From: Cerasicoccus frondis
Lineage (GTDB): Bacteria > Verrucomicrobiota > Verrucomicrobiia > Opitutales > Cerasicoccaceae
Reading direction: 5' to 3'
Assembly: GCA_031296915.1 (NCBI GenBank)
Contig: JAVDPC010000008.1
Coordinates: 1 to 64,000 of the forward strand
Length of the DNA: 64,000 nucleotides
A model generated the notes under the pieces. The model was not told where the DNA came from. It ran no database searches and was given only the letters and a program-made list of their open reading frames with translations. Shown here piece by piece: positions 35,901 through 45,504 of the stretch. Position 1 is the first letter of the stretch, and the number at the start of each line of letters is the position of its first letter. The position numbers were made by a program, and so were the translations under genes.

Positions 35901-37232
35901 TTACGCGGGCGCTTGTTCGACGAGTTGGATCGAACCCGAGATGGTGTCGCTGGCGACGTTGATGCTGTCGATGTCGGTCTTGTCCGTATTGATCAAGGCG
36001 AGCTTGTAATCGTGGACTGGGCGCAGGTCAACGGTTTGGCCTTTTTGCTTAAAGAGGGGATCAGGCTGGTGACAGAGCTGGCAGTTTTCAAAAGAGATGT
36101 CGCGCACGATGCCTTCCTGCGCCGCATAGAGGAAGGCGGGGGCGGGGGCTGCCATCTGAATGTTTTTAAAATGGATATTCCATACTTCGCCAAGCGGTTC
36201 GGAGAGATCCTTGAGCCGGTGTATTGAGCTAACGGAAATCGGCTCGCCGTTGCCCCACCAACTGCCGGCCATATAGCGGGTTTGGATTTTGATGTTCTCG
36301 CAATGCACGTCATGAATGTCGCCGGCGTCGCGAGCCTGAATCAGGATGCCGCGGTTGCTGTCGTAGATTTCGATGTCCTTGAGATGGATTTGAGACATGT
36401 GGTTTTCGCCGTGGCCAATCCGGATGCCTGATGAGCGGCTGGAAAGGCGGCAGTTTTCAACATGGATATCCAGTAGCTCGCCTTCCAGGTTGGTGAAGCC
36501 AAGCTCGATCTCCGGCTCGCCTTTGAGATCGCGAAAACCGGTCAATGCGATGCAATCATCGCCAGATTGGATATCCAGATTTTTCAAGACGGCATGTCGG
36601 CAAGAGGTCAGGTGAATGCCGTCGTTGTTCGGGATATTCTGATTGTGCGAAACGGTGAGGTTTTCGACTTCGATGTTAACGCAATCAGCCAAGTGAATCG
36701 TCCAGTATGCCGATCCACGCACGCTAAAGTCTCTCAAGGCGACTTGTCGGCAGTTGGAGAATATGAGTGTATTGCCCGGGCGTTCTTTGGGTTCGACGGG
36801 GCCGTCAGGGAATGGATTGTCGAAGCCAACGAACTCTGCGCCTTGCTTGATGGAGTTGATGTCATAGTCAATGTAGGTGCGTGATTGGTCCATGTAGAAC
36901 CAGTTCAATTCGTCGCCATTGATTTCGCCAAGACCGGTGACGGAGATATTTTCCAGGTTTCGTGCAAGCAGAATACCGCCAACGTTGTCTTCATGGCGGT
37001 GATGCTCATACACCGGCGAGGCTTGCAGAATCGCACCTTTAGCGAGATGGATTTCGGTGTTCGATTTGGGGTAAAGCAGACCGGTCACAAAGCGCCCCTC
37101 AGGAATGAGGACACGAGTTGGCGTTACGCCATCTACTGCGTCGAGCGCGCGTTGCAAAGACTCAGTGCAGATCGTTTGACCTGACGCGTCAGCGCCAAAG
37201 TCGAGAATATTGATTACGGGTTTTGTTGACAT
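35901..37232 (-). CDS. GH28-family polygalacturonase-like glycosidase
   Basis: A 443-residue right-handed β-helix protein. GH28 motifs appear in order: NNDG (Asp204; usually NTDG), GDDC (Asp225, Asp226) and GHGE (His274), with RIGHGE near the usual RIK position. It would hydrolyse α-linked galacturonate or related uronide/rhamnose links. It has no signal peptide, so it is probably an exo-acting cytosolic enzyme on imported oligosaccharides. A perfect LacI-2 operator lies just upstream, making it the right-hand end of locus II. Confidence 0.85.
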   Translation of the reverse strand: MSTKPVINILDFGADASGQTICTESLQRALDAVDGVTPTRVLIPEGRFVTGLLYPKSNTEIHLAKGAILQASPVYEHHRHEDNVGGILLARNLENISVTGLGEINGDELNWFYMDQSRTYIDYDINSIKQGAEFVGFDNPFPDGPVEPKERPGNTLIFSNCRQVALRDFSVRGSAYWTIHLADCVNIEVENLTVSHNQNIPNNDGIHLTSCRHAVLKNLDIQSGDDCIALTGFRDLKGEPEIELGFTNLEGELLDIHVENCRLSSRSSGIRIGHGENHMSQIHLKDIEIYDSNRGILIQARDAGDIHDVHCENIKIQTRYMAGSWWGNGEPISVSSIHRLKDLSEPLGEVWNIHFKNIQMAAPAPAFLYAAQEGIVRDISFENCQLCHQPDPLFKQKGQTVDLRPVHDYKLALINTDKTDIDSINVASDTISGSIQLVEQAPA

Positions 37233-37264
37233 GCTAGATAAGAATGAGGTTTTAATCTATCTTG

Positions 37265-37276
37265 TATAACGTTATA
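37265..37276. promoter_or_regulatory. candidate LacI-2 operator TATAACGTTATA (GH28 gene)
   Basis: A perfect palindrome 33 bases upstream of the GH28 start. It is the last of the eight copies. All operator-like palindromes further right are of the CTTAAxATTAAG type, so this site marks the border between loci II and III. Confidence 0.72.
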
Positions 37277-37399
37277 GTTGCGCTTGCGCATCTTTCGTCA
37301 AGCTTGATGATCTGTATGCCCACAAAAAAACGGCTCTAGTTAGGCGAAGATGGATCTATGGGTGTCAACACAACATGTAAAATTACGGATACCGAAGCG

Positions 37400-38263
37400 T
37401 TATTGGTGCTGGCTTTTCTGGACGAGTGCAATTGATTTTTGAGCGAATCGAGTTCCCAATTCATCGTAGCCACTTCGATTGTAATGTAGGCCATTTTCGT
37501 TGCCATTCAATTCGTCTGTGTCGATCCATTCTACCAAGGCGTCCTTCTCTGCGACATTGATTTGCGCTTGCCTGATTGCAAGCCAGTGGGGGTCATCTAA
37601 TTGATGATCGCTAATGCGTCCAATAACTGCAGTGACATCTGGACGATTCAGGTCTGTCCGTAATTGGCTGATTAATCTAGCAAGACTTTCTTCGTAATTG
37701 GAAGACTGTTGGGCCTTGGCATCTGCTTCCCCCTGCATCCAAATGAAAGAAATAGTATGAATAGTCCTGCTGCTAATGGTTGAGTTTACTGACTCCATTA
37801 ATCGTTGGTATAAGTCGTTGTTTCCGGGTTCACTGCGCTTGTTCTTAGGAGTCCAGTCTCCCACTGGTTTCCAGTCTTTATACCATCGGCGAATCGGTTG
37901 TCCGCTTTGAGCGTCTTTAACTAGTACTAGCTCATCATTGGGGAATGCCGCCTCAAATGCCGAAAGCATTGTAGTGGTTTCGTCGAGTCCCGCCATATTT
38001 GACTGTCCTGAGAGAATAAAAAGCCGGATCGCTTCTCCTTCACCTTGGGGTTTGCCAGCGTATGTGACTCGTTGCGGCTGTCGCTTATTTTTAGACGATT
38101 TTTTTGAGCCGTTCTCATTGGATTGGGGAGTATCTGTAAGTGCCTCAACATCCGTAGAATTCGCTGGCGGGGCTGGTGATTTTGCAAAGGCATCCGTGCA
38201 CTGGATGCTGATTATTAAGCTCAAAACGCTTAGATGGAAGCTGAGGGATTTACACATTTTCAT
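37400..38263 (-). CDS. secreted SGNH/SASA-type carbohydrate esterase
   Basis: A 287-residue protein with a signal peptide (about 1-27, ending DAFA). The SGNH block I appears as SGQSNM with nucleophile Ser88. WMQGEAD forms block III, and the late GLHYN supplies the catalytic His. This matches the sialate-O-acetylesterase/acetylxylan-esterase (SASA, CE6-like) domain, which removes acetyl groups from sugars. A basic, lysine-rich linker (~45-65) precedes the domain. It is 32 bases downstream of a second, divergent SASA-like gene on the same strand. Both probably start from the operators near 39.1 kb. Confidence 0.82.
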   Translation of the reverse strand: MKMCKSLSFHLSVLSLIISIQCTDAFAKSPAPPANSTDVEALTDTPQSNENGSKKSSKNKRQPQRVTYAGKPQGEGEAIRLFILSGQSNMAGLDETTTMLSAFEAAFPNDELVLVKDAQSGQPIRRWYKDWKPVGDWTPKNKRSEPGNNDLYQRLMESVNSTISSRTIHTISFIWMQGEADAKAQQSSNYEESLARLISQLRTDLNRPDVTAVIGRISDHQLDDPHWLAIRQAQINVAEKDALVEWIDTDELNGNENGLHYNRSGYDELGTRFAQKSIALVQKSQHQ

Positions 38264-38295
38264 TGTCTGGCTGGATATATAGATTTCTTGAGTAT

Positions 38296-39003
38296 TTAAT
38301 GATGATTGAGGATCTGTATAAGGCCATTTGCTAAGAGGCGTCCGAACTCAAGCTCGCCTTCTGTGGTGTAGTGGATTCCATCTGGGGCCTGGGGGAGGGA
38401 GTCACAATTAATGACTGCGAATCCGGGGTAGATGAGGTCGTTTTCAATTTTGCGAATTTCTAGCACAAAGGGCCACCGATCTGGTTTGGGAATCGCTAAA
38501 TTTATGATGACTGGTAACTTCGGATTTTCAAAATCGTTTCGAGCCAGATTGATGAGAGTAATGATGTTTTGCTTAAAGTTTTCGAGGTGTTCCTTGCTAT
38601 TTCCATCACGCTCACCTGCTTGTAAAACCAGCCCTTTAACTCGTATTGAGCGAGTTCGCCTTGCACTCTTTACCTGATCTAAAATTTTCTGGTAGCCTGT
38701 CGTATCACTCACTGCGGTCAGCTTTGTTTGAATGATGCCAATAGGCTTGCCGAAATGCCGACTCATTATATCTCCAAATGTGATTTCAGGACCGAAGTTT
38801 CTTCCAGCTTTTTTCGGGGAAACCCCAGCTTGGAGCGGAGTCCATGTGTCATTTTGATAAATCAGAACTCTCGTATTTGGAACACGGAGCTCATCTGGAA
38901 GCTCACTGACGAACGCTGCATCGCCTTGCATATTACTCGTGCCCGCAAGAATAAATAAATCGAGAGAATCTTCGCCGCTAGTTGATGCGAGTATAGTGCT
39001 CAT
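38296..39003 (-). CDS. divergent SASA-like esterase lacking an intact signal peptide
   Basis: A 235-residue SGNH-type protein. The nucleophile Ser23 lies in GTSNM rather than the usual GQSNM, and the WxQGExD block reads LQAGERD. DGIHYT near the end keeps the catalytic His. Only one standard start is available (ATG 39003). It falls inside what would be a good leader: upstream in-frame codons read DPFIETLTLLC before the Met and have no ATG, GTG or TTG. The export signal may therefore be broken or start at a non-standard codon. Activity is uncertain given the motif changes. Confidence 0.65.
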   Translation of the reverse strand: MSTILASTSGEDSLDLFILAGTSNMQGDAAFVSELPDELRVPNTRVLIYQNDTWTPLQAGVSPKKAGRNFGPEITFGDIMSRHFGKPIGIIQTKLTAVSDTTGYQKILDQVKSARRTRSIRVKGLVLQAGERDGNSKEHLENFKQNIITLINLARNDFENPKLPVIINLAIPKPDRWPFVLEIRKIENDLIYPGFAVINCDSLPQAPDGIHYTTEGELEFGRLLANGLIQILNHH

Positions 39004-39095
39004 GCAAAGTAGAGTAAGAGTTTCTATGAAGGGATCTTACCGTCATGAGTATGCTTAGTTGTTTCTTTGCGAAAGGTAAAATGAAAGGAACATAC

Positions 39096-39107
39096 CTTAA
39101 CATTAAG
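39096..39107. promoter_or_regulatory. candidate LacI-3-type operator CTTAACATTAAG
   Basis: A near-palindrome (one non-complementary central pair) 92 bases upstream of the SASA-like gene. It matches the CTTAATATTAAG sites near LacI regulator 3 at 11 of 12 positions. Confidence 0.55.
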
Positions 39108-39182
39108 CAGAGCCATGACACGATTTTTTACTCGTGGCCTATGAGTCGCATCGGTCTGAAGTCGTGCAATGATGGCAGATGG

Positions 39183-39194
39183 ATTAATGTTAAG
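39183..39194. promoter_or_regulatory. second candidate LacI-3-type operator, opposite orientation
   Basis: ATTAATGTTAAG. Its reverse complement shares the 11-mer CTTAACATTAA with the site at 39096-39107. The two sites are 87 bases apart centre to centre in the divergent region between the SASA-like gene and the GH-A gene at 39294. That arrangement could allow DNA looping. Confidence 0.52.
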
Positions 39195-39293
39195 TAAACC
39201 GTTGTTTGTCGAAAGTGAATTTACCTGACAGCACTAGTGTCTGGCTTGCGCATGCAGATTTTTATGGATGCGTGAATTGACCCCGTAACCCCA

Positions 39294-41426
39294 GTGACCA
39301 AACCCATGATCTACTTCAAGTTTTATATTCGTTTGCTTGGTGTCGTCGTTGCTATGTTTATTACAGTTGGCTTGTCTGCGAACACACTTCCTAATTTAGT
39401 TATTCCTAATACTTTTTGCATTCAGACAAAAGACGGGGATATGTCCTCTGCTAATCGAAATTTGATTGAAGCAACTGGAACTCCCTATGTGCGGAAAGGC
39501 TTCATCTGGGGAACGATTGAGAAATCCCAAGGCATTTATGATTTTAGTTACTACGATGATTTTGTAGACGATATGCGCGCCAAGGGAATTGGCATTCTGG
39601 TGACGATGGCTTTCAATAACAGTTTGTACGAAAACCATGGAGAGCGGGCAATTTTAACCGCTCAGGGACGTCAGGGATTTGCAAACTTTGCTGCGGCTTT
39701 AGCGGATCGCTATAAAGATGATGATGTCATATTCGAGATCTGGAACGAACCGAACCTTGGCGGTTTTTGGGGTAGTGACAGCAATACTGACGAGATCGCA
39801 GATCAATATACCGAACTCGTGGCCGCAACCGTGCCGGTTATGCGCGCGGCGGATCCGGATTGTCTCATTTTTGCTGGATCTGTTTCATCTTTGGGAACCG
39901 GATCCTTTGGTTGGATAGAGCGTTGCCTTATACAAGGAATACACACGACTGGTATAGATGGGATATCTGTTCATCCGTATGGTTTTCCCTGGCCGGAACT
40001 TGCATACAAGAGTGGTTATGTGCAATTGCAGAACTTGCTTGATGTTTATGGCGCCGGTAATCTCGCGATAATTAACAGCGAAACAGGTTTTAGTGACGTT
40101 TATTTAATCAGCCGAGGAGTTCCTGCTGCTGATGCCGAATATTGGCAATCCTGCATGCTCGTCCGACAGTACCTGATTGATCTAATGGCTGACGTTCGCT
40201 TGACGAACTGGTACCAGTGGAAAGGCTCGAAATGGGGCATGGTAAATGATGACCTGAGTCTGCGTGCTTCATATTACGCTGCGCAGACTATGCTTGCTAC
40301 ACTTTCTGGCTATCATTTTGTAGAGCGAGTTGAGGTCGAGAGTCATTTAGATTATGTGATTATACTGGAAAATGATTTTGGGGATCAGAAGCTCATTGCT
40401 TGGACGGCGCCAACCCTTTCTGATCCAAGTAGCAATCGTCTGCCTACCCAACACGCCATTAGCTTAGATACTCAATCTACAGGCATGCTTGACGTGCATG
40501 ATGTATATGGCAACGCATGGACTGTGAATGTAGTGAATGGTCAGATTTCATTGAATCTGGCCGAGGATCCTGTATTCGTGACTTTGAACGGTCCGATTAC
40601 GCATCCCATTCTAGGTCCAGGGCACAACTTTGCTCTCACTGCGGCGACTACCGTAAGCTCAGGTATCGATAAGGGCGCTAAGCTAACGGATGGCAATACT
40701 AGTAGTAACAGCAATCGTTGGTTGGGCTCTGAATCGACTTACCCTCAATGGGCAGTTGTCGATTTTAAGCAGCAACGTGATATTACAGAACTTCGGTATC
40801 TACAGCATACTGAGCGTGTTGATGACTACGAAATTCAGGCATGGGATGGCTCAGCTTGGGTCACTGTGGTAAGCGGAATTGGGAATACGGATTTGGATAT
40901 CATTGAAACATTTCCCGCAGTCACAACAGATAAAATTCGCTTCTATATAACTGCTGGATCGAGTACGCAAAAAGTTTACGAAATGGAGGTATACGGTCAG
41001 TCGACATCTTCTGTTCCAGTAACGCCTGTGAATGTTGCGCTTGGGAAGGTAGCCACAGCAAGCTCAACTAATGGTGGAAGCCTGCCGTCACGGGCCATTG
41101 ATGGCGACACGTCAAGCAGTGGAAGCCGCTGGATGTCCAGCAGTTCTGAGGCATACCCGCAATGGATAGAGGTCGATTTGGGCAGCGATTATGATATCAC
41201 TGAGATTAACTATATTCAATCTACTCAGAGAGTCGATGATTACGAAATTCAGGTTTGGAATGGCTCTTCATGGCTGCCCGTTGCTACTGGTGTAGCAAAT
41301 ACTGATCTGACCATTAACGAACAGTTTAGCTCAGTCACCACGAGTAAAGTGAGGTTTCTGGTTTCCAGCGGAACTTATTATCAAAAAGTGTATGAGTTTG
41401 AGGTCTTGGGGACACCATCAATTTAG
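39294..41426 (+). CDS. secreted clan GH-A glycosidase with two F5/8C domains
   Basis: A 710-residue protein with a signal peptide (hydrophobic to ~28, GLSA). The TIM barrel spans about 35-345, with acid/base Glu152 in FEIWNEPN and nucleophile Glu263 in NSETGFSD, typical of GH39/GH5-like retaining β-glycosidases. A β domain (~350-440) follows. Then come two tandem F5/8 type C (CBM32-like) domains (~445-570 and ~580-708) that are internal duplicates, sharing RVDDYEIQ and QKVYE-EV blocks. It probably attacks a polysaccharide outside the cell. It is divergent from the SASA esterases across two LacI-3-type sites. Confidence 0.78.
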   Translation: MTKPMIYFKFYIRLLGVVVAMFITVGLSANTLPNLVIPNTFCIQTKDGDMSSANRNLIEATGTPYVRKGFIWGTIEKSQGIYDFSYYDDFVDDMRAKGIGILVTMAFNNSLYENHGERAILTAQGRQGFANFAAALADRYKDDDVIFEIWNEPNLGGFWGSDSNTDEIADQYTELVAATVPVMRAADPDCLIFAGSVSSLGTGSFGWIERCLIQGIHTTGIDGISVHPYGFPWPELAYKSGYVQLQNLLDVYGAGNLAIINSETGFSDVYLISRGVPAADAEYWQSCMLVRQYLIDLMADVRLTNWYQWKGSKWGMVNDDLSLRASYYAAQTMLATLSGYHFVERVEVESHLDYVIILENDFGDQKLIAWTAPTLSDPSSNRLPTQHAISLDTQSTGMLDVHDVYGNAWTVNVVNGQISLNLAEDPVFVTLNGPITHPILGPGHNFALTAATTVSSGIDKGAKLTDGNTSSNSNRWLGSESTYPQWAVVDFKQQRDITELRYLQHTERVDDYEIQAWDGSAWVTVVSGIGNTDLDIIETFPAVTTDKIRFYITAGSSTQKVYEMEVYGQSTSSVPVTPVNVALGKVATASSTNGGSLPSRAIDGDTSSSGSRWMSSSSEAYPQWIEVDLGSDYDITEINYIQSTQRVDDYEIQVWNGSSWLPVATGVANTDLTINEQFSSVTTSKVRFLVSSGTYYQKVYEFEVLGTPSI

Positions 41427-41438
41427 ATGAAAGGGACA

Positions 41439-41465
41439 GGCGTTGGCGCTGCAAACGCCAACGCC
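41439..41465. terminator. hairpin between convergent genes
   Basis: GGCGTTGGCG pairs with CGCCAACGCC across a 7-base loop, placed between the GH-A stop (41426) and the AraC stop (41487). There is no T-tract. A weaker TAGGC/GCCTA repeat follows at about 41472-41489. Confidence 0.6.
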
Positions 41466-41486
41466 CTGGATTAGGCGATCGCGAGC

Positions 41487-42332
41487 CTACTGAGTATAAT
41501 TGGCAATTCTTCGCTTTCGTTGATAATTGCGAGGAGTGTCTCCATAGGTCTGCTTGAATAATTTATAGAAATGCCCGAGGTTTTCGAAACCGCACTCGTG
41601 GGCGACATTGGTGATTTCCATGTCAGTTGTCTCTAGCTGCATCGATGCCCACTTGAGCCGTGAACGGTTGACGATCTCTCTCGGTGTCGTATTTAAAAAT
41701 CGACGACAGTCACGGCACACGTGCTCGTGGCTGCGGCCTGCCAGCTTGATGAAGGTCGGAACGCCACCAACAAAATTTGGCCAAGACTCAACTTGACGAA
41801 CGGCACGTGATAGCCAAATCGGCGTTGAGTTCGGTTGCTCCTGTTCAGGAGCTCTATTTGATAACAACGCGAGGACGCCGAGCAGGAAAGATGCGGCATT
41901 TACACGTGTCCAACGGCCAGCAGCTAGATCAGCCCCTAATTGGCGAATGCGCTCGCGATCTCCAATATCCAGGAAATATTCGCGTTGTTCGATTGCCTTG
42001 AGATCAAAGAAGACAGTACCAGTGTTGAAGAATTGGTCACGAATTTGATGCCATAGCTGCGTTGGAAATGCGAAATTGACCAGGCAAATCTTGTCTTCTT
42101 TATTCCAGGCTGAAAATGCATGTGTTTCATCTTCACGGATCAAAGCTAGATAGCCGGCTTCCATGTACTTGGACTTTCCATTAAAATCATGATTTCCGCG
42201 TCCGCTTTCTATCCAGAAAAGCTCATGGTAGTCTTGGCTATGGTATACTGGGGTAGGGCAGTATTGATAGTTCCAGACTTCATAGGTGCAGGCATATTGC
42301 TTCGGCCACTCATGGATGGAAAGATGTCGCAT
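41487..42332 (-). CDS. AraC-family regulator divergent from GH38
   Basis: A 281-residue protein from ATG 42332 (MRHLSIHEW). The open frame extends 26 codons further to a TTG, but that would overlap the start of the divergent GH38 gene. An N-terminal cupin-like sensor (~20-110) is followed by a C-terminal double helix-turn-helix, ending with NVAHECGFENLGHFYKLFKQ and TPRNYQ, which is the AraC signature. It probably activates the GH38 α-mannosidase gene, whose ATG lies 67 bases away. Confidence 0.85.
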   Translation of the reverse strand: MRHLSIHEWPKQYACTYEVWNYQYCPTPVYHSQDYHELFWIESGRGNHDFNGKSKYMEAGYLALIREDETHAFSAWNKEDKICLVNFAFPTQLWHQIRDQFFNTGTVFFDLKAIEQREYFLDIGDRERIRQLGADLAAGRWTRVNAASFLLGVLALLSNRAPEQEQPNSTPIWLSRAVRQVESWPNFVGGVPTFIKLAGRSHEHVCRDCRRFLNTTPREIVNRSRLKWASMQLETTDMEITNVAHECGFENLGHFYKLFKQTYGDTPRNYQRKRRIANYTQ

Positions 42333-42399
42333 CAAGTGAGCGTAATAAAAAGTCAGCCTCGCACAAGACAAGACTATGCAGAATATGATACCCTGATTC

Positions 42400-45300
42400 A
42401 TGCTTCCCAAACATCACCTTCCCCAGTTGATTCCCACTCGCGCAAGCGCAGCAATTAACAGATTATCCAAAGCCATTTGGACAGATGAGCAGCCTCTTAG
42501 CGTGGTCGCTACTGTGCCCAGCGCCCAGCAGGTGAATCTGGAAGCAGCAAAGCGAATGGAATTCCATCCGGTTTCGAATTGCTCGTTTTGGGGCAGGTTA
42601 TTCGATCAGCGTTGGTGCCGACTTCGCTTGCCTGCGCCTGCTGGCAGCAATACTTGGCTTTTTTGGAAGGATCAAGGCGAGGCAACACTCTATGTCGATG
42701 ATGAGCCATACTATGGATTTAATGTAGCCCACCGACATTGCCGCTTACCGGAGGGATGCCACGAATTATGGATTCAATCGAGTTGCATTCAAAGTGCAAT
42801 CTGGCATCCGGAAGCTCGCGGAATGGCGGAGAAGGGTAGCTTCTTTGAAGGAGCTTCGATCAAGCAGCGCGATGATTACGCGTGGGAAACTTATCATGAT
42901 TTAAAATGCCTGAACGACTTAGCGGTTGATCAGCGTAATCGTGAAAACCCTCATGCCATGGAGACATTTCGCGGCTTTGGGCTTCAGCCACCTGTGGACA
43001 GCTATTCCCCTGTCTACCGCAAGATGTTGTCGTTGTTGAATGACGCCATTGATGAGTATGATATAAATGGTGTCGATGCAATGCGTGAGAAGCTGAAGCA
43101 AGGTTACGCAGAATTGCACATGGATAAGACATTTGCGCGTTGCGTCTTAACGGGGCATGCGCATTTGGATCTCGTATGGATTTGGCCGGAACGCATGGGG
43201 GAGCTCAAAGCCGTTAATTTATTTGCGACGGCCAATTACCTAATGGGGGAGTACCCCGAGTATCGCTTTGCCTACAGTCAGCCTGCAAGTTACGAAGCTG
43301 TCGCTAAAAGAGAACCATTACTCTATGCGCGAGTTGAAGATCGTATTCGCTCTAAGCAATGGCAGGCCACAGGTGCGATGTATGTTGAGTCGGATACATT
43401 GCTTGCCTGTGGTGAGGCCTTAGCGCGCAGTTTTGTTTTAGGGCAAGCTGGATTTACTGAGATAAACGGAGAGCCAGCTAAGCTGACTTGGTTACCTGAT
43501 GTATTTGGCTACTCAGCCTGTTTACCACAGATCATGAAGCAGACTGGGGTAGAGTACTTTTTCACGACAAAGATGACCTGGAATGCGATTAATGCATTTC
43601 CCTACAGTAGTTTCATCTGGCGCGGGAATGATGGATCAGAAGTGCTCGCACACGTCACGCAGGATTCTGGATATGTGACGCACATGACAATTGATAACAT
43701 CAAAGCTCCGATGCACGCGAATCGTCAAGCACACGCTCATGATGCATTCTTACTGCCGACAGGTTATGGTGATGGCGGTGGAGGCGCCACGGACGAAATG
43801 CTTGAGCGCGCTCGACGTTTAGGCGCTCTACCTGGTATGCCTGAAATGGAGTGGGGGCACCCAGAGGAATTCTTTGCTGAGTTAAATACTTCACGAGACA
43901 GAATGCCCGTGCATAAGGGCGAATGCTATTTGGAATATCATCGTGGGACCTATACTACTCACAACAACCTAAAGGCTAGTTTTCGCGGATTAGAGCGGGC
44001 TTTGCAGGTCGCCGAGGCAGTATCCGCAGTCACCGGTAAAAGTTGGGAGATGGAGACTGCTTGGAAAAAATTAGTTTTTGCGCAATTCCATGATTACATT
44101 CCTGGGAGCTCGGTTTGGGATGTTTACGTGGAGGACCTACCGGTGATGGATGCGCATGCTGAAGAGCAAATTGCCTCAGCAAAAAGTGCGCTTGGCGCTT
44201 CTGGGGCGCCTTGCGTATTCAATCCGCATGCGGTGGCAATTCAGAAGTGGGTCACGAATCTTCAGACCGATGTAGATATTTATGTCTCAGTTCCTCCTCT
44301 TACTGGCTTGCCGCTTGAAGATGCAATGATTGCTGAACCAACTGGAGTTGTATTGGACGGGATGACCGTTTCGAATGAATTAGTAGAATTTCATTTAAGC
44401 GACGCTGGCTGGATTGATCGTTTGGTATGGGAGGGATGTGAGGTCCCTTTAAGTGCTCCTTTAGGACACTTGATGATCTATCCTGATCGTGCATCCAACT
44501 TTGAGGCTTGGGATATTGATCGCCATGTTTTGGAGCTTGGACAAGTTTGCGATGAGGAGCCGATCATCAAGCCGATAAAAGTAGGCGCGCACCGTGCAGG
44601 ATTCACGGTAACGCGTAAAGTTGGCGCCTCGAGCGAGGCCAGTGTCTCTTTCATCCTTGAATCTGGGAGCCCCGTCATCGAGATCAATGTAGCGTTGGAT
44701 TGGAAGGAAGAAGAGCACTTATTGAAGATGATTTTCCCAACCGAATATCGTGCTACCAATGCTCGCTTTGGCATTCCTTTTGGGAGTGTGCTGCGCTCTC
44801 AAACTTCGAATTCCCTTCAGGCAGAAGCGATGTGGGAAGTGCCGTTTAGCCGTTACCTCGCAGTATTTGATGAGGGGGAGAGTGCTGGAATGTATGTGCT
44901 TTCTGAATCCAAATACGGTGCATCTGTCCGCGATGGTATGGTGGGAGTTAGTTTGGTTCGTAGTCCAAAAGTAACCGGTTATGACCTGGGGCACGGTGCT
45001 GCCTGGCCACCTCACTTGACACGTTTAGAGGGCTTGACTGAATGCAGCGACATTGGTCAACATTCGATTAAAATGGCAATCGGTCGTTACGATATCGCGT
45101 TACCTCGTGAACGCCAGCCAGCGTTGTTAGCTGATACGTTGTTTACAGATATCGTCGCGTATCAAGGGGAGGGGTATTCACAGCTTCTTGAATCTATTGA
45201 AGGAGACAGCACACTCATTCCTTGTTGGGTGAAGCCATTGGAGAATGGCGAATGGATCTTACGCTTGCACGAAGTGGCTGGTCAGCGAGGAAAGGCGTCT

Positions 45301-45432
45301 TTGTCGTTTTGTCGACCGGTGTCTGTCTATAGAACAGACATCATTGAGTCTGAGTCGAATGGGCCACTTGAGAATGCAACGGTGAACTTTTCGCCCTATG
45401 AAATTGTTACCGTTCGCGTTGTTCCGATCTGA
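42400..45432 (+). CDS. GH38-family alpha-mannosidase
   Basis: A 1010-residue protein. A variable N-terminal region (to ~240) precedes the GH38 catalytic domain, with Zn ligands His255 and Asp257 in GHAHLDLVWIW and nucleophile Asp367 in LPDVFGYS. Family β-sandwich domains follow to the end. Such enzymes release α-linked mannose with retention. No signal peptide is present, so it is cytosolic. It is divergent from an AraC regulator that is its likely activator. Its presence suggests a mannose-containing substrate for locus III. Confidence 0.88.
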   Translation: MLPKHHLPQLIPTRASAAINRLSKAIWTDEQPLSVVATVPSAQQVNLEAAKRMEFHPVSNCSFWGRLFDQRWCRLRLPAPAGSNTWLFWKDQGEATLYVDDEPYYGFNVAHRHCRLPEGCHELWIQSSCIQSAIWHPEARGMAEKGSFFEGASIKQRDDYAWETYHDLKCLNDLAVDQRNRENPHAMETFRGFGLQPPVDSYSPVYRKMLSLLNDAIDEYDINGVDAMREKLKQGYAELHMDKTFARCVLTGHAHLDLVWIWPERMGELKAVNLFATANYLMGEYPEYRFAYSQPASYEAVAKREPLLYARVEDRIRSKQWQATGAMYVESDTLLACGEALARSFVLGQAGFTEINGEPAKLTWLPDVFGYSACLPQIMKQTGVEYFFTTKMTWNAINAFPYSSFIWRGNDGSEVLAHVTQDSGYVTHMTIDNIKAPMHANRQAHAHDAFLLPTGYGDGGGGATDEMLERARRLGALPGMPEMEWGHPEEFFAELNTSRDRMPVHKGECYLEYHRGTYTTHNNLKASFRGLERALQVAEAVSAVTGKSWEMETAWKKLVFAQFHDYIPGSSVWDVYVEDLPVMDAHAEEQIASAKSALGASGAPCVFNPHAVAIQKWVTNLQTDVDIYVSVPPLTGLPLEDAMIAEPTGVVLDGMTVSNELVEFHLSDAGWIDRLVWEGCEVPLSAPLGHLMIYPDRASNFEAWDIDRHVLELGQVCDEEPIIKPIKVGAHRAGFTVTRKVGASSEASVSFILESGSPVIEINVALDWKEEEHLLKMIFPTEYRATNARFGIPFGSVLRSQTSNSLQAEAMWEVPFSRYLAVFDEGESAGMYVLSESKYGASVRDGMVGVSLVRSPKVTGYDLGHGAAWPPHLTRLEGLTECSDIGQHSIKMAIGRYDIALPRERQPALLADTLFTDIVAYQGEGYSQLLESIEGDSTLIPCWVKPLENGEWILRLHEVAGQRGKASLSFCRPVSVYRTDIIESESNGPLENATVNFSPYEIVTVRVVPI

Positions 45433-45504
45433 TGATTTGACACTCAGTAGATAGAAGTCAGCACTCAGATGCAGTTGAGCCAATCTCCCACTTCGCAATG
45501 TCCT

